From assembly GCA_017163975.1 (NCBI GenBank), contig JAFFSR010000365.1, forward strand, positions 1,240,001-1,304,000: 64,000 bases of DNA, written 5' to 3'. The position numbers and the translations under genes were made by a program. This document shows, in pieces, positions 33,975-45,240 of the stretch. This DNA is from Anastatus disparis. Lineage: Eukaryota; Arthropoda; Insecta; Hymenoptera; Eupelmidae. Every line of letters begins with the position of its first letter. The stretch's first letter is position 1. Below the pieces are notes generated by a model. It worked only from the letters and a program-made list of their open reading frames with translations, searched no databases and had not been told where the DNA came from.

Positions 33975-35698
33975 TAATTGATTGGTCGACATATTTCGTT
34001 GATGTTCAGAGGCTTCATTATTATCACATATATTATTATTATTGCACTTAATATTCGATGGAGTTTCAGAATTTACATTAATTACATGCACACCGTCTTT
34101 TAATTTCTTACTTTCTGTCAATAAATTATTTAAATCATTTTCATTAAAAAATTTGTGAGCTCTCTCCCCTCTCTCCCTCCTCACCAGAAATTTACCATGT
34201 CTGTGACAAACAAATTTAAAGCCTTTTTTTTTGGCATACTTTTTTAACTTTTTAAAATCAACATATTTTTCTCAGGCGAAAATTCATTAATAAATATCAA
34301 GCCGTGGCGTTTGATAACTGGAAGACTGCCAAGGAGGGAGGGATTAAGATCCGCTGTCGAAAAACCAGTGAATTGTCGTTCAGCCTCAAACACCTTATGC
34401 ACCAGATTCTTCTCAGAAAGTCTGACCAGCAATGAGAACGGACCCCCCGGGCCGCCATTGATCCCACGATCTGTAGACACCCCGTTTACATCATCATATT
34501 TAGCGATTTTCTTAACTGAGATTACATTTGTACGCTTGATTACCGGAAAAATGGTACCAAGAACGGCACAGGCGTAATCATCCAGCCCAACATTAACTGC
34601 TGAACAGTCAAATTCGCCAGAGATCACCAATATACCGCTTCCAGAGCCACACTCCGTCTCAACTTGACGAGGTGCCTCCTCACTAATTACAGTATAAGTG
34701 TGTGGTGTTTGTGGCATTTCTACAGATTTAGATGTGTGTAATGTATGCTCATTCATTCCCGTGAGATCCGCGACGACCTGTGCCACGCCAGCTACCCCGG
34801 TTGTAAGGTCAAAGAAACCCTTGTCCACTCCGTGAAACTCGTTATTAAGAAAAGTGTGAATATTATCAAATTTACAACTAATTGTTTTATTATACGTTTT
34901 AATTTTATTATTTAAAGGGGACAAGAAATTCCTTTCCGAAGTGACTATTATTTCCCTAAGTTTGCGATTTTCCTCTAACAGCTGCATCTGCATTTCTAAT
35001 TTTTTAATAAATTCATTCTGTGTTTCAATTTTGGACACAATATCCCGCAGGCCTTTGTCAAAATTTTTAACTTGGCTCTCTACAGCCAAAAATCGATTAA
35101 AATAATTTAATATTGTGTCAAGCCTGCCAGATAGTGCGCCCTCTAGAGCAGATACAGCTGCCTGCAATGAGGAAGAATCTAAGTCACTTCGGACTACATC
35201 AGAATTATTTTTCATAAAATTATTACTATTATTATTATTACTCGGGGCAGCGAGCGCAGCGCCACCTCCCAATAGTTCATCAGATAAAGGCATACTTATT
35301 CTACTTCTCCCTTCATCCGCCGTGGCACCGCTATTGTTGGACAAAGTTTGCGATGATAAAGTAATTTTCACTCTTTCAGGCTGCTTCTGTGAGGTGCTGA
35401 CAGATGTCACTTTCGAGTCAGTTCTTGATGGTGTAGAGGCACTGATTGGCTGATTAGGAGCAGCTTTGCGTACGATCTGTAGAAGTCCATTGGCCTTGAT
35501 GCTTCCACCGGCAGACGACCTTGAATTGTTTCTTATTTTTTCCATGCATCTTTTACACTCGTATTTTCTGCCACTTTCCATTTTTGAGCGAGTCATGCAT
35601 TTCGCATGACAGCGCTGCTGGCATGTGAAACACAACTGGAGCTTTGCCATGCCCCATTTATCATTAGTGGATAACTTACAGATCGCACAATTGTCCAT
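33975..35698 (-). pseudogene. LINE ORF1: PHD-type zinc finger, coiled coil, RNA-binding protein
   Basis: The main frame 35,698-34,244 encodes 484 residues. The N-terminus is a C4HC3 PHD-like finger with C4, C7, C23, C26, H31, C34, C48 and C51. A Ser/Asn/Gln-rich linker follows. A coiled-coil segment lies near residues 205-255, and a globular C-terminal part ends IKRHGLIFINEFSPEKNML. After an A-rich slip near 34,250 a second frame continues with KKLKKYAKKKGFKFV then GKFLVRR and NENDLNNLL. This is the usual C-terminus of PHD-containing ORF1 proteins of this LINE group, so ORF1 is broken by a frameshift. It reaches the foldback at about 33,972. The protein would coat the element RNA. Confidence 0.75.
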
Positions 35699-36060
35699 AA
35701 CTTCGACCTCTTGTGTATACTCCTTAAAGGGTAAGGTAAACTTCTATATTATTGGTCGAGGAGTAGGTTGAAAAATCAGCCATCAGGATCTCTGCCTGCA
35801 GATGAAAATTGCCTCCCAACTAACCTCAAAACTGCAACAATTCTAACCTTCAAAGTGCAGCGTCTTGATGTAAATTATGAGATAAAATGCAAGGACTGCT
35901 AATAAAACTGATGATTTATAGCTGAAACGGTGCCTTGCAAATTGAGCGTGCAAGAATCTGTAAGAAAAACGCCCTAGGACACAAAAATACAGTACCAGAA
36001 CAAAAATAACAAGAGTGAAAAATAAAGCGTGTTTGACTACTTACAGATGGAGAGAGATTA
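35699..36060 (-). other. LINE 5' leader (probable)
   Basis: Sequence upstream of the LINE ORF1 ATG, less AT-rich than its surroundings and without an ORF. It most likely represents the 5' UTR/promoter of the LINE; the true 5' end is not defined. The TAP42-like copies begin just to the right. Confidence 0.4.
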
Positions 36061-36117
36061 GTTAACCATTAGAAATATAAAGAATATTTCTGAATATGCT
36101 ACAAGATAAGTGTCAAT

Positions 36118-36835
36118 TGTTGATATGTTTAGTCATAATGAAAATATTGAAAATATACCAACAGAAAATATAAAATATTTTTTGTTAACAGCATTACTTG
36201 GGAATCTTACAGCAAAAATATGTGGAGTAGAGAATCAAATGCATATTATAGATGTAGCTGAAGTTTTTTTTTGTTGACTCTTTAAAAAGATAGAAATCAT
36301 ACAAAATAATTGATATTGAGATACCTAAAATAAAGCAAGGTAAAGATAAAGAAGAAAAAACTATGACAAATGTAAAATCAGAAACTGAGTTAATTACAAA
36401 AATGGAATAAAATATTTTTATTAATGAAATTTTGTAATTTTTATTTTTATTTTCAAATTATTTATTATTTAGGTAAGTAGAAGAAATACAAAAATTATAA
36501 GGTATCAAGAACAAAAAAAATTGAACAGAAAATAGATAAACTACATTAGAATTTAGACAAACCAAATATTGATGCTGAAGATAAGCAAGAATATTTTTTT
36601 ATAATTATTAGAGTTTTAGAGAATAAAGAAGTTGATGAATAGAGTTCATTTGCTGCATAAAGACATATTATGGAACACATGAGAAAAGACAGTCAAAATT
36701 CAGATGCAACAAAAGAAGATCATAAACAAATCACCCATAGACAAATTGCAACCAATCATAAACCCACGAAAAGTTTTACAAAAGAAAGTTTATGGTACAG
36801 GTTATCCTTAAAAATGTTACAAGATTAATTCATTG
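36118..36835 (+). pseudogene. TAP42/IGBP1-like pseudogene, copy 1
   Basis: The first exon reads KYFLLTALLGNLTAKI near 36,170 and then DVAEVFF, matching the TAP42 helix pattern (KYLLL-x-A-x-LG-x-LT). An intron-like gap ends at TTTATTATTTAG (about 36,473). The next exon reads DKQEYFF, RHIMEHMRKDSQN and FTKES, with many stop codons. TAP42/alpha4 binds and protects the catalytic subunit of PP2A-type phosphatases downstream of TOR. The copy keeps intron positions, so it arose by DNA duplication and not by retroposition. It ends at a TTAA foldback. Family assignment rests on the combined match of several copies, best seen in copy 3. Confidence 0.6.
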
Positions 36836-36839
36836 TTAA

Positions 36840-37220
36840 GAGGAGGTCACGTATCTCTGTCCTTTTCTAATCAAAGAATTGAGTTTTTTACAGAAACTAA
36901 TAACTTTAGCAAAAAATGAAGAGAAAGCCGCATCTCGTAATAAAAAAAGCAATATTTTCTTTGATAAGAAAGAATTAATTTTATTGCTTCGTTTTCAAGA
37001 AAACTTTGAAAAACTTAAATCATAGAGGTTAGGGTGGACAATTTGGTTTTTCAAGGTTTTCTTGAAAACGAAGCAATAAAATAAATTTTTTCTTATCAAA
37101 GAAAATGTTTCTTTTTTTGATACAAGATGCGGCTTTCTCTTCATTTTTTGATAAAGTTATTAGTTTTTGTGAAAAAATCATTTCTTTGATTAGAAAAGGA
37201 CAGAGATACGTGACCTCCTC
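36840..37220. mobile_element. TTAA foldback MITE, copy 2
   Basis: 381 bp, identical in length to the copy at 33,590 and over 90% alike by eye. Perfect TTAA duplications lie at 36,836-36,839 and 37,221-37,224. It sits between two TAP42-like copies. Confidence 0.92.
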
Positions 37221-37244
37221 TTAATATGAAACTTATGACATATA

Positions 37245-37770
37245 AAAAAAAAAATATAAAATATTTTTTGTTAACAGCATTACTTGGGACTTTTACAACA
37301 AAATAATGTGGAGAAGAGAATCGAATGCATATTGTACATGTATTTAAAGTTTATATTGTTGATTTTTAAAAAAATTAAAATTTTACGAAATGATTTATAT
37401 TGAGATTACTGAAATAAAGCAATATACAAATAACGTAAAATCATGAAAGTAAGTATATTTAATGAATTGTATCAAATATTTTTTGGTAACATTTTCTAAA
37501 TCAATTTGATAAATATTTTAAAACATTTTATTTTAATTTATATGGTCTGAGTAAACACAAAAAAATCAAATAAGTGGTAAAAGACTACATGATAAAGCTA
37601 GTGAAAAATATAAAGAAAGTTTACAACAGGATAAAGAAGATGAAAAAAAAGAACGAAAAATTGAAATAGATGATTCTGATAATTTAGAACAAACAAAAGC
37701 AATGAATAAATAAAAAAATACATATTATTATAATTGGATTAATCGCTATCAATATGCTTTAAAATCATAT
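37245..37770 (+). pseudogene. TAP42/IGBP1-like pseudogene, copy 2 (internally deleted)
   Basis: The first-exon segment (KYFLLTALLG, 37,258 onward) is fused to the end of the penultimate exon (AAATCATGAAAG). An intron with GTAAGT donor and TTTTATTTTAATTTAT end follows. The last exon reads YKESLQQDKEDEKKERKIEI, then LEQTKAMNK. It ends in a degraded counterpart of the family C-terminus (YNWINRYQ). The middle exon present in copies 1, 4 and 5 is missing. The 3' flank through 37,890 is collinear with the flank of copy 5 and lacks the two transposons inserted there, so it serves as the empty site. Confidence 0.6.
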
Positions 37771-37894
37771 CACTTTCAATACATGAACTTAATAATAATA
37801 ATGCTTTTACATTTTTTATACAAAAATTAATAACATGTAAATATAATTTGTTATTAAAATTTGTAGTATATTTTTCTAAAACTTATAGCTTTAT

Positions 37895-38280
37895 TTAACT
37901 TTTATTATAGCGACAACCCCAACTATAACAATGTATATCTTTGTATTCATTCATTGCTCTTGTTTGTGCTAAAGTATCTGGATCAACTATTTTAATTTTT
38001 CGTTATTTTTCTTCATCTTCTTTATCCTGTTATAAACTTTTTTTATATTTTCCACAAGCTATATCATGTAGTCATTTACCACCTCCTATTCGATTTTTTT
38101 ATGTATACTCAGACCATCTAAATTAAAATAAATAAAGGTTTAAAATATAAAATATTTGATACAATTCATTAAATGTACTTACTTTCCTGATTTTACGTTC
38201 TTAGCTTAAAATACTTGTACTATCATAACTGGTAAACTTTGATAACTGAACCATAAATTTTATTTTGTGAAACATCTCGA
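37895..38280 (-). pseudogene. TAP42/IGBP1-like pseudogene, copy 3 (inverted; best C-terminus)
   Basis: The last exon (38,117-37,895) ends with DPDTLAQTRAMNEYKDIH, then SWGCRYNKS and a stop. This closely follows the TAP42/IGBP1 C-terminus (D-D-x-x-x-L-x-x-x-R-x-x-D-x-x-K-D-x-H-x-R-G-x-G-N-R-x-N). It is the main reason for naming the family. Earlier codons in the exon carry several stops (TAA, TGA), so it is dead. A TTTTAATTTAG acceptor precedes it, then an intron of about 100 bp with GTAAGT donor and a fragment of the penultimate exon (IYGS). The orientation is opposite to copies 2 and 4, giving a head-to-head junction near 38,280. Confidence 0.68.
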
Positions 38281-38284
38281 GTGA

Positions 38285-38832
38285 TCTTGAAGATAAACAA
38301 GAATATTTTCTTACTTTTATCAAAGTTTCTATGACTCAGGCAATTGTTGAATGGAATTCATTAGCTAAAGAAAGACATATATTGGATAATATAAGAAAAG
38401 TCAGTCAAAATATAGATGCAGCTAAAGAAGATCATAAACATAAAATACCCATAGCAAAATTTAAATAAAAAAAATAATAATAATTCAAGATGTTTTACAA
38501 AAGAAAATTTATGGTGCAGGTTATCAAAGTTTACAAATTATGACAGTACAAGAATTTAAAGCATAGAACGTATAATCAGGAAAGTAAGTACATTTAATGT
38601 ATTGTATCAAATATTTTTTGGTAACATTCTATATATCAATTTGATAAATATTTTAAAACCTTTATTTATTTTAATTTAGATAGTCTGAGTATACACAAAA
38701 AAATCAAATAGGTGATAAAAGACTACATGATGCAGCTAGTGGAAAATATAAAGAAAGTTTACAACAGGATAAGGAAGATGAAGAAAAAGAAAAAATTTAA
38801 ATAGATGATCCAGATACTTTGCACAAACAAGA
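38285..38832 (+). pseudogene. TAP42/IGBP1-like pseudogene, copy 4
   Basis: The exon EDKQEYFLTFIKVSMTQAIV then RHILDNIRKVSQN corresponds to the central helical part of TAP42. Next come LQKKIYGAGYQSLQIMTVQE, matching the conserved VFGAGYPSLPTMTV motif of IGBP1, a GTAAGT intron of about 100 bp ending in TTTAATTTAG, and the last exon with LQQDKEDEEKE and DDPDTLHKQEQ. It is cut at 38,832 by a foldback remnant, so the final residues are missing. This is the most readable copy of the central motif. Several stops remain in frame. Confidence 0.68.
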
Positions 38833-39125
38833 GCAAACTAGTCAAGTTTGACTTTGAGTCGCTAGGTAGCGTTTTTCTAAGTTTTGTCATCCCTTACACA
38901 AATTTGGGAGACGCAGATATAAGAGGCCGGACAGTAGAAACTCTTCGAAAAGCTATAAAACAATATGTGAAAAATACACCTGAAAAATACACGTGAAAAA
39001 AACACGTGAAAAATATGCGTGAAAAAACACGCAAATTTTACATGTAAAAAACACGTGTAAAAAATACGTGTATTTTACACGTGTTTTTTTCACGTGCAAC
39101 AAACACGTGTTTTTTTTTAATAGGG
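38833..39125. repeat. Right half of a core-bearing foldback with CACGTG arm
   Basis: 38,833-38,975 matches one arm of the core foldbacks at 41,566 and 48,946 (CTAGGTAGCG, TTTTGTCATCCCTTACACAA, GATATAAGAGGCC). It runs into an array of CACGTG-bearing words separated by A/T runs (38,985-39,118). It ends TTTTTTTTTAATAGGG at 39,125, a relative of the AGTAGGG ends of other elements here. The left half is missing at the junction with TAP42 copy 4. Confidence 0.7.
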
Positions 39126-39147
39126 TCTATAGTGTATGTATGTGTAT

Positions 39148-39501
39148 TGTGACGGTCACGACTCCCGAGTCACTGAATTTACAAGGGAACGCGAGTATGG
39201 AACGCGGGGTATTTAAAATAGTCGAAACGAACATTAAAATGTTCTCTCGAACGCGCGGAAATATGTAAGGATGGCTTAAATAAAATAAACACTTAGTTAA
39301 GGTTAGTAAAAAGAACTTAAGATATCCTCTTAAGTACTTATATATATATATTCTTTTTAGTTTTTTACAAAGATGCGTTTTAATACAAAAGGTTTAAGAA
39401 AAGTGAGTTCAATACACTTCGGTGTCAGACGAATTTCTCTGGTTGCTAGGCTGGTTGGTCGAGCTGCTGAAGTTCAGGTAGTTTTTTATGGGGCGGTCAC
39501 A
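39148..39501 (+). repeat. Candidate solo LTR
   Basis: TGTGACGGTCACG at the left and GGCGGTCACA at the right give matching TGTGAC...GTCACA ends, 354 bp apart. Inside are a TATTTAAAATAG TATA-like stretch and AATAAAATAAA. No target-site duplication is visible, and no retroelement protein lies nearby. Gypsy-type solo LTR is my reading; a DNA element with short inverted ends is possible. Confidence 0.45.
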
Positions 39502-40940
39502 ATCTTAGTGTTTTAGACAAATTTGCTGTAGAAGGGTAAGATCGCCTCCTCCCACGCTTTTCAAGGACGAATAAGAAAGCTTGTTGCAATTTTGCAGATG
39601 AACAAGTCGCATGTCTTTGTTGTTTTCCCTTCCAAAGATTTTTCTTTTAAACATCGTTGTCGATGTAATAAAAATCATATGTGCCAACCTTTTTGGACTT
39701 TATTGAGATCTTCGAGAAATGAGGTTTTTACTCTTGAAGATTTACATTCATTTTTATTATTTTGAGTGACCAAAAAAAACTAAAGTGTTACTACGTGCTA
39801 AACATCTTGTTTAAAAGATAAATTTATTGTCTACGTGTTTCTCTATATTGTTTAAGGATGACCATAACGCAGTTTGACAAAAAAAAGGATTATAATAAAT
39901 GTCGAAGACATTTATTTCTTTAAACAGATTTTTGTTCTTAATAACATATGTAGTAAAGATTTCTTTTAGTCGTTAAACTTTGTCTATGCATGAAAGTTAA
40001 ATAAGCTATACCATTATAAAAAGAGTAGAGAAAACCTTTCTCTATTTTTTCTTACTTTATTTGTACTTATAATATTCGCTTTCAACGGTCGTTCAAATAT
40101 AATTTATAGAGTTCCTTTTCTGATCTTAACGTTAAGCTTTACTATATGTTTCAAAACTATATTTTAACATGTAAAATATTATAAGAAAGTTGAAGTATCT
40201 TTTGATATAAAATAAAATGATTTTAAATATAAATTCAAATGAACCGCGAATTATTATAAAAGAGGGGAATAAGAAAAGAAGTCGCGCATGACTTCACACT
40301 ATACAAGGTATTTATACACATGCATACACATAAGCCGAAATAACGGCGCGTATATTTAAAAAGGTATAAAACAGAAAATGATTATAGGAATATAAAAGAA
40401 AATACAAATAGGAAAACACTTGCCACCATAAAATTAAGAAACAGCATAAAAGAGAGAGAAAATACTTAAGCAGCACACAAAGGCCAGGTTTTCCCTAACC
40501 GTTTAAATCTTTTTATTACTCAGATCATGAACGATGCATATGTGCACATCGACACTCAAAAATACAGCTAATTACTGTTTAGCAAATATATCCAAAGTAA
40601 TTTTTGTTTTTTTATAATCGATAGATCTTATGTATAGTTTTAAGAAAAGAAAATAGAGGCGAGGGAGGGAGAAAAGACCAAAAGTGTAAGCCTAAGAAAA
40701 CACACTCGGGACACTTCGTCCTCAAACCTTGTACAGGAACTTATTGAGAAAATGTAACTCTTCACTTACAACATTTAACATCAATCTATTGTCATTTTAT
40801 TTACATTCACTTCCATATACAACAGATTCTTTATCCAAGGTGCTTGATGCGGCTTTGATTATAAAACGCAATATCGGACATCAAGGTATTGTAGACGCGC
40901 CCGAATCTACATACTTCAGTTCAGGAAATATAGTAACCAA
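39502..40940. other. AT-rich sequence, nothing recognised
   Basis: Short frames only (39,505-39,687 minus; 40,729-40,962 plus), none with a family resemblance. Confidence 0.45.
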
Positions 40941-40942
40941 AT

Positions 40943-41540
40943 TACGTCTTTTTTATGAGTAAAATAATTTCAAAGACGTATTTTTCCAATAAATACTCAT
41001 AGTAAAAGACGTAAATTTTCCAAAAAAAATTTTTTTTTTAAACGAGTGACGTCTTTCCTGTTGAAAATAATGACGTCCTTCTAAGACATCTTTGATAGAC
41101 GTCTTTGAAGACGTCTTTAGTCGTGTCTTAGATTGGAACCAAAAAAGATGTCATTTTTCCAATGTTTGGAAAAGCTATTTAACAAATAACGTCTTTTTAT
41201 TATTTCAAAGACGTATTTTTTTTAATAAAAATGACGTCTTTTCTTACGAATTTTTATTTATAAAATATGTCTTTTCTTACGAATTTTCATTTAAAAAATA
41301 CGTTTTTTCTTACGAATTTTTATTTAAAAAATACGTCTTTGAAATTATAAAAAGACGTATTTTTATTAAAAAAAATACGTCTTTGAAAATGTAAAAAGAC
41401 GTTATTTGTTGAATAGCTTTTCTAAACATTGGAAAAATGACGTCTTTTTTGTTCCAATTTCAGACACAACCAAAGACGTCTTTCAAAGACGTCATTTTCT
41501 CCGAATTTATGAAAAAATAACGTCATTTTTCATGAATTAT
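40943..41540. repeat. Foldback element built from ACGTC(T)n words
   Basis: A small hairpin at 40,943-41,010 (TACGTCTTTTTTATGAGTA / TACTCATAGTAAAAGACGTA) is followed by a large inverted repeat, about 41,085-41,500. In it, AACAAATAACGTCTTTTT, CCAATGTTTGGAAAAGCTAT and ATTGGAACCAAAAAAGA pair with reverse complements on the right. Three direct copies of TCTTACGAATTTTTATTTA(A/T)AAAATA lie at the centre. The hexamer GACGTC and the words ACGTCTTT/AAAGACGT recur more than fifteen times. No coding content. Confidence 0.8.
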
Positions 41541-41565
41541 GTCAATAAAAAATGACTTTACATGA

Positions 41566-41955
41566 TAATCATTTTCCATTTAAAGGAAAAAACAAAAACG
41601 AGGTTAACCTCGTAGTTTCAACTCTTCGAAAAACAAAGAGCATTTGCGATTGAACTGAAAGCGTTCTGGCCTTACATATCTGCGTCTTTGAAATTTGTAT
41701 GAGGGATCACAAAACTTGAAAATCGCCACCTGGTGAGTTAAAATTAAATTGACGCAATCAACCATCAATTCGACTGTAAGTCACTAGGTAACGATTTTCC
41801 AGTTTTGCGATCCCTTATAGAAATTTCAAAGACACAAATATATAAGGCCAGAACGGTCTCAGTCCAATCGCAAATGCTCTTCGTTTTTCAAAGAGTTGAA
41901 ACTACGAGGTTAACCTCGTTTTTGTTTTTTCCTTTAAATGGAAAATGATTACCCA
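41566..41955. repeat. Core foldback, copy A
   Basis: Arms start TAATCATTTTCCATTTAAAG and contain AACGAGGTTAACCTCGTAG (itself palindromic), TTTCAACTCTTCGAAAA, TATCTGCGTCTTTGAAATTT and GGGATCACAAAACTTG. The right arm mirrors these, with a centre near 41,755. The same core occurs at 48,946-49,345 and as one arm at 38,833. It lies between the ACGTC foldback and the 153-bp satellite. Confidence 0.85.
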
Positions 41956-42079
41956 CACAGCATGAGAGATATCATTGAAATATTCAGAAATATTCCGATG
42001 GAATATTTTATTGAAATATGTATGTAAGCTTCATGGAAGGAAACAGAAATATTTCTGGAATATTGCAAAGGAAACTTTC
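41956..42079. repeat. AATATT-rich palindromic border of the satellite
   Basis: Short words GAAATATTC, GGAATATT and GAAATATTTC recur. The matching zone on the other side of the satellite is 45,241-45,560. Confidence 0.5.
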
Positions 42080-45000
42080 TACAAAGAACCCCTGGAAGCC
42101 CCCGTAAACCTTCCACGGTTCCGTTGTAAGATTGATAAATCATTGCACCGAAAAATTTCATGAAAGCTTTATACAAGACTCCGTTTTCCTTTCGGGGAAA
42201 TGTTGGAAATTTTCACTGTAATATTCCGACTTAAGTCTCCTGAAAGATTCCGTAAACCTTCCAAGGAAGATTCCGTTGGAAGATTGATGAATCATTGCAC
42301 CGAAAGATTTCATGAAAGCTTTATAGAAGACTCCGGTTTTCTTTCGGGAAAATGTTGGGAATTTTCACTAGAATATTTTGACTTAAGTCTCCTGGAAGAT
42401 TCCGTAAACCTTCCAAAGAAGATTCCGTTGGAAGATTGATGAATCATTGCACCGAAAGATTTCATGGAAACTTAAATGGAAAACTCTGTTTACCTTTCAG
42501 CCAAATATTGGAAAACGTCATTGAAACATTTTAGTGGAAGGTTCCTGAAAGCTTCCGCAAACCTTCCGAAGAATATCCCGTTGAAAGATTGATAAATCAT
42601 TGCACCGAAAGGTTTCATGAAAGCTTATATGGAAGACTTTACTTACCTTTCAGCGAAATATTCATAATTGTCATTGGAACATTCCAGTGGAAGGCTCCTT
42701 GAAGCTTCCGTAAACCTCCCAAAGAAGATTCCGTTGGAAGATTGATGAATCATTGCACCGAAAGATTTCATGGAAACTTAAATGGAAAACTCTGTTTACC
42801 TTTCAGCCAAATATTAGGAAACGTCATTGAAACATATTAGTGGAAGGCTCCCGAAAGCTTCCGCAAACCTTCCGAAGAATATCCCGTTGAAAGATTGATA
42901 AATCATTGCACCGAAAGATTTCATGAAAGCTTTATAGAAGACTCCGGTTTCCTTTCGGGAAAATGTTGGGAATTTTCACTAGAATATTCCGACTTTAGTC
43001 TCCTGGAAGATTCCGTAAACCTTCCAAAGAAGATTCCGTTGGAAGATTGATGAATCATTGCACCGAAAGATTTCATGGAGACTTAAATGGAAAACTCTGT
43101 TTACCTTTCAGCCAAATATTGGAAAACGTCATTAAAACATTTTAGTGGAAGGCTCCTAAAAGCTTCCGTAAACATTCCAAGTAAGATTCCGTTGGAAGAT
43201 TGATGAAACAATGAACCGGAAAATTTCATGAAAGCTTGAATGGAAGACTCTGTTTACCTTTCAGCAAAATATTGGAAATCGTCATTAAAACATTCTAGTA
43301 AAAGGCTCCTGAATGCTTCCGTAAACCTTCCAAAGAAGATTCCGTTGGAAGATTGATGAATCATTGCACCAAAAGATTGTATGGAAACTTGAATAAAAGA
43401 CTCCGTTTACCTTTCAGCGGAATATTGGAAATTGTTATTGAAACATTCTAGTGGAAGACTTTTGAAAGCTTCCGTAAACCTTTCGGGGAAGATACCGTTG
43501 AAAGATTGATAAATTAATGCACCGAAAGATTTCATGGAAACTTAAATGGAAAACTCTGTTTACCTTTCAGCCAAATATTAGAAAACGTCATTAAAACATT
43601 TTAGTGGAAGGCTCCTAAAAGCTTCCGTAAACATTCCAAGTAAGATTCCGTCGGAAGATTAATGAATCATTGCGTCGAAAGATTTCATGCAAGCTTAAGA
43701 GGAGGCCGTATAGCTCTGTCCTTGTCTAATCTAAATTTTCGTTATTAATAATAAATTAGATATTTTTATACAAAAGTAAGGACATAGCCCAATAGATTTA
43801 AGGACGAGCAAACGATCTTATTCTATGAAAAAATATAAAATTTTCATTATTTTTCGAGTGAGGTCTGAAACGGAAAAACAGTTATCAAATCCAATTATTT
43901 TTCCGTTTCAGACCTCACTCGAAAAATAATGAAAATTTTATATTTTTTCATAGAATAGGATCGTTTGCTCGTCCTTAAATCTATTGGGCTATGTCCTTAC
44001 TTTTGTATAAAAATATCTAATTTATTAATAATAACGAAAATTTAAATTAGACAAGGACAGAGCTACACGGCTGCCTCTTAAATAGAAGACTCTTTTTACC
44101 TTTCAGCGAAATATCGGAAATCGTCATTAAAACATTCCAGTGGAAGGCTCCTGAAAGCTTCCGTAAACCTTCCAAAGAAGATTCCGTTGGAAGATTGATG
44201 AATCGTTGCACCGAAAAATTTTATGGAAATTTGAATGGAAGACTCCGTTTACCTTTCAGTGGAATATTGGAAATCGTCATTAAAACATTCTAGTGGAAGA
44301 CTTTTGAAAGCTTCCGTAAACCTTTCGGGGAAGATACCGTTAAAAGATTGATGAATCATTGCACCGAAAGATTTCATGGAAGCCTAAATGGAAGACTTTG
44401 TTAACCTTTTAGCGAAATACTGGGAATCGTCATTGAAACATTTTAGTGGAAGGCTCCTGAAAGCTTCCATAAACCTTCCATGGAAGATTCCGTTGGAAGA
44501 TTGATAAATCATTGCACCGAAAGATTTCATGAATGCTTAAATGGAAGACGTCGTTAACCTTTCAGCGAAATACTGGGAATCGTCATTGAAACATTTCAGT
44601 GGAAGGCTGCTAAAAGATTCCGTAAACCTTTCAAGGAAAATTCCGTCGGGAGATTGATGAATTATTGCACTGAAAGATTTTATGGAAACTTAAATGAAAG
44701 ACTCCGTTTACCTCCTAGCGAAATTTTGGAAATTGTCATTGGAACATTCCAGTAGAATGCTTCTGAAAGCTTTTGCAAAGCTTCCAAGAAAGATTCCGTA
44801 GGAAGATTGATGAATCATTGCACCAAAAGATTCCGTGTAAGCTTTATAGTAGACTTCGTTTTCCTTACGGGGGAATGGTGGGAATTTTCACTTGAATATT
44901 CCGACTTAAGTCTCCTGGAAGATTCCGTAAACCTTTTAAGGAAGATTCCGTTGAAAGATTAATGAATCATTGCATCGAAAGAGTTCATGAAAGCTTGAAT

Positions 45001-45240
45001 GGAAGACTCCGTTTGTCTTTCAGCGAAATATCGAAGATTTTTACTGAAATATTTTGCTTCGAGTATCCTGGAAGCTTCCGTAAACCTTGCAAGGAAGATT
45101 TTGTTGGAAGATTGATGAATCATTGCAGGAAAAAACCTAAGAAAGCTCTATGGAAGACTGCATTTACCTGGCAGCTAAATATTGGAAATTTTTGACTGAA
45201 ACCTTCAGGTCGAAGGCTTCAGGAATTTTTCGTAAACATT
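42080..45240. repeat. 153-bp satellite array, about 18 copies
   Basis: The word GAAGATTGATGAATCATTGCACC recurs at about 42,130, 42,282, 42,433, 42,586, 42,738, 42,891, 43,043, 43,196, 43,349 and 43,503 and onward, a period of 152-154 bp. Other landmarks are GAAGATTCCGT, TTCCGTAAACCTTCCAA and CATGAAAGCTT. The period is 51 codons, which leaves some frames open across several units and produces meaningless repeated frames. One TTAA foldback (43,699-44,077) interrupts it. Units differ by roughly 10-20%. Confidence 0.92.
43699..44077. mobile_element. TTAA foldback MITE, related subfamily, inside the satellite
   Basis: 379 bp; starts GAGGAGGCCGTATAGCTCTG and ends with its near reverse complement (GAGCTACACGGCTGCCTC). 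It is flanked by perfect TTAA at 43,695-43,698 and 44,078-44,081. Uninterrupted satellite units read AAGCTTAAATGGAAGAC at this point, so a single TTAA was the target. Arm sequence differs from the 381-bp copies beyond the first ~30 bp. A long inner stem carries TTTTTCCGTTTCAGACCTCA. Confidence 0.9.

Larger units (their letters stand above)
30400..36060 (-). mobile_element. CR1/L2/Kiri-group LINE, minus strand
   Basis: A near full-length non-LTR retrotransposon. The 5' leader (36,060-35,700), PHD-finger ORF1, endonuclease-RT ORF2 and an AT-rich 3' region ending near 30,400-30,460 are all present. It is damaged by frameshifts in both ORFs and by a 381-bp TTAA foldback inserted at 33,590-33,970 between the end of ORF1 and the start of ORF2. 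The 3' region holds near-copies of CAATTTTATTTT and CATGACATC/GATGTCATGAC. Confidence 0.85.

Noticed and set aside
36118..38832. Stop-codon reassignment in the TAP42-like copies because TAA often replaces a conserved codon
   Set aside because: Stops differ between copies and coexist with frameshifts and deletions, so ordinary decay explains them.
38985..39118. CACGTG array as a possible CRISPR
   Set aside because: The words are irregularly spaced, palindromic and embedded in A/T runs, with no spacers of constant length; the genome is eukaryotic.
42200..45195. Open frames across the 153-bp array that look like a repetitive protein
   Set aside because: They follow from the 51-codon period of the satellite; units carry frameshifts and stops, and no start, splice or composition evidence supports a gene.
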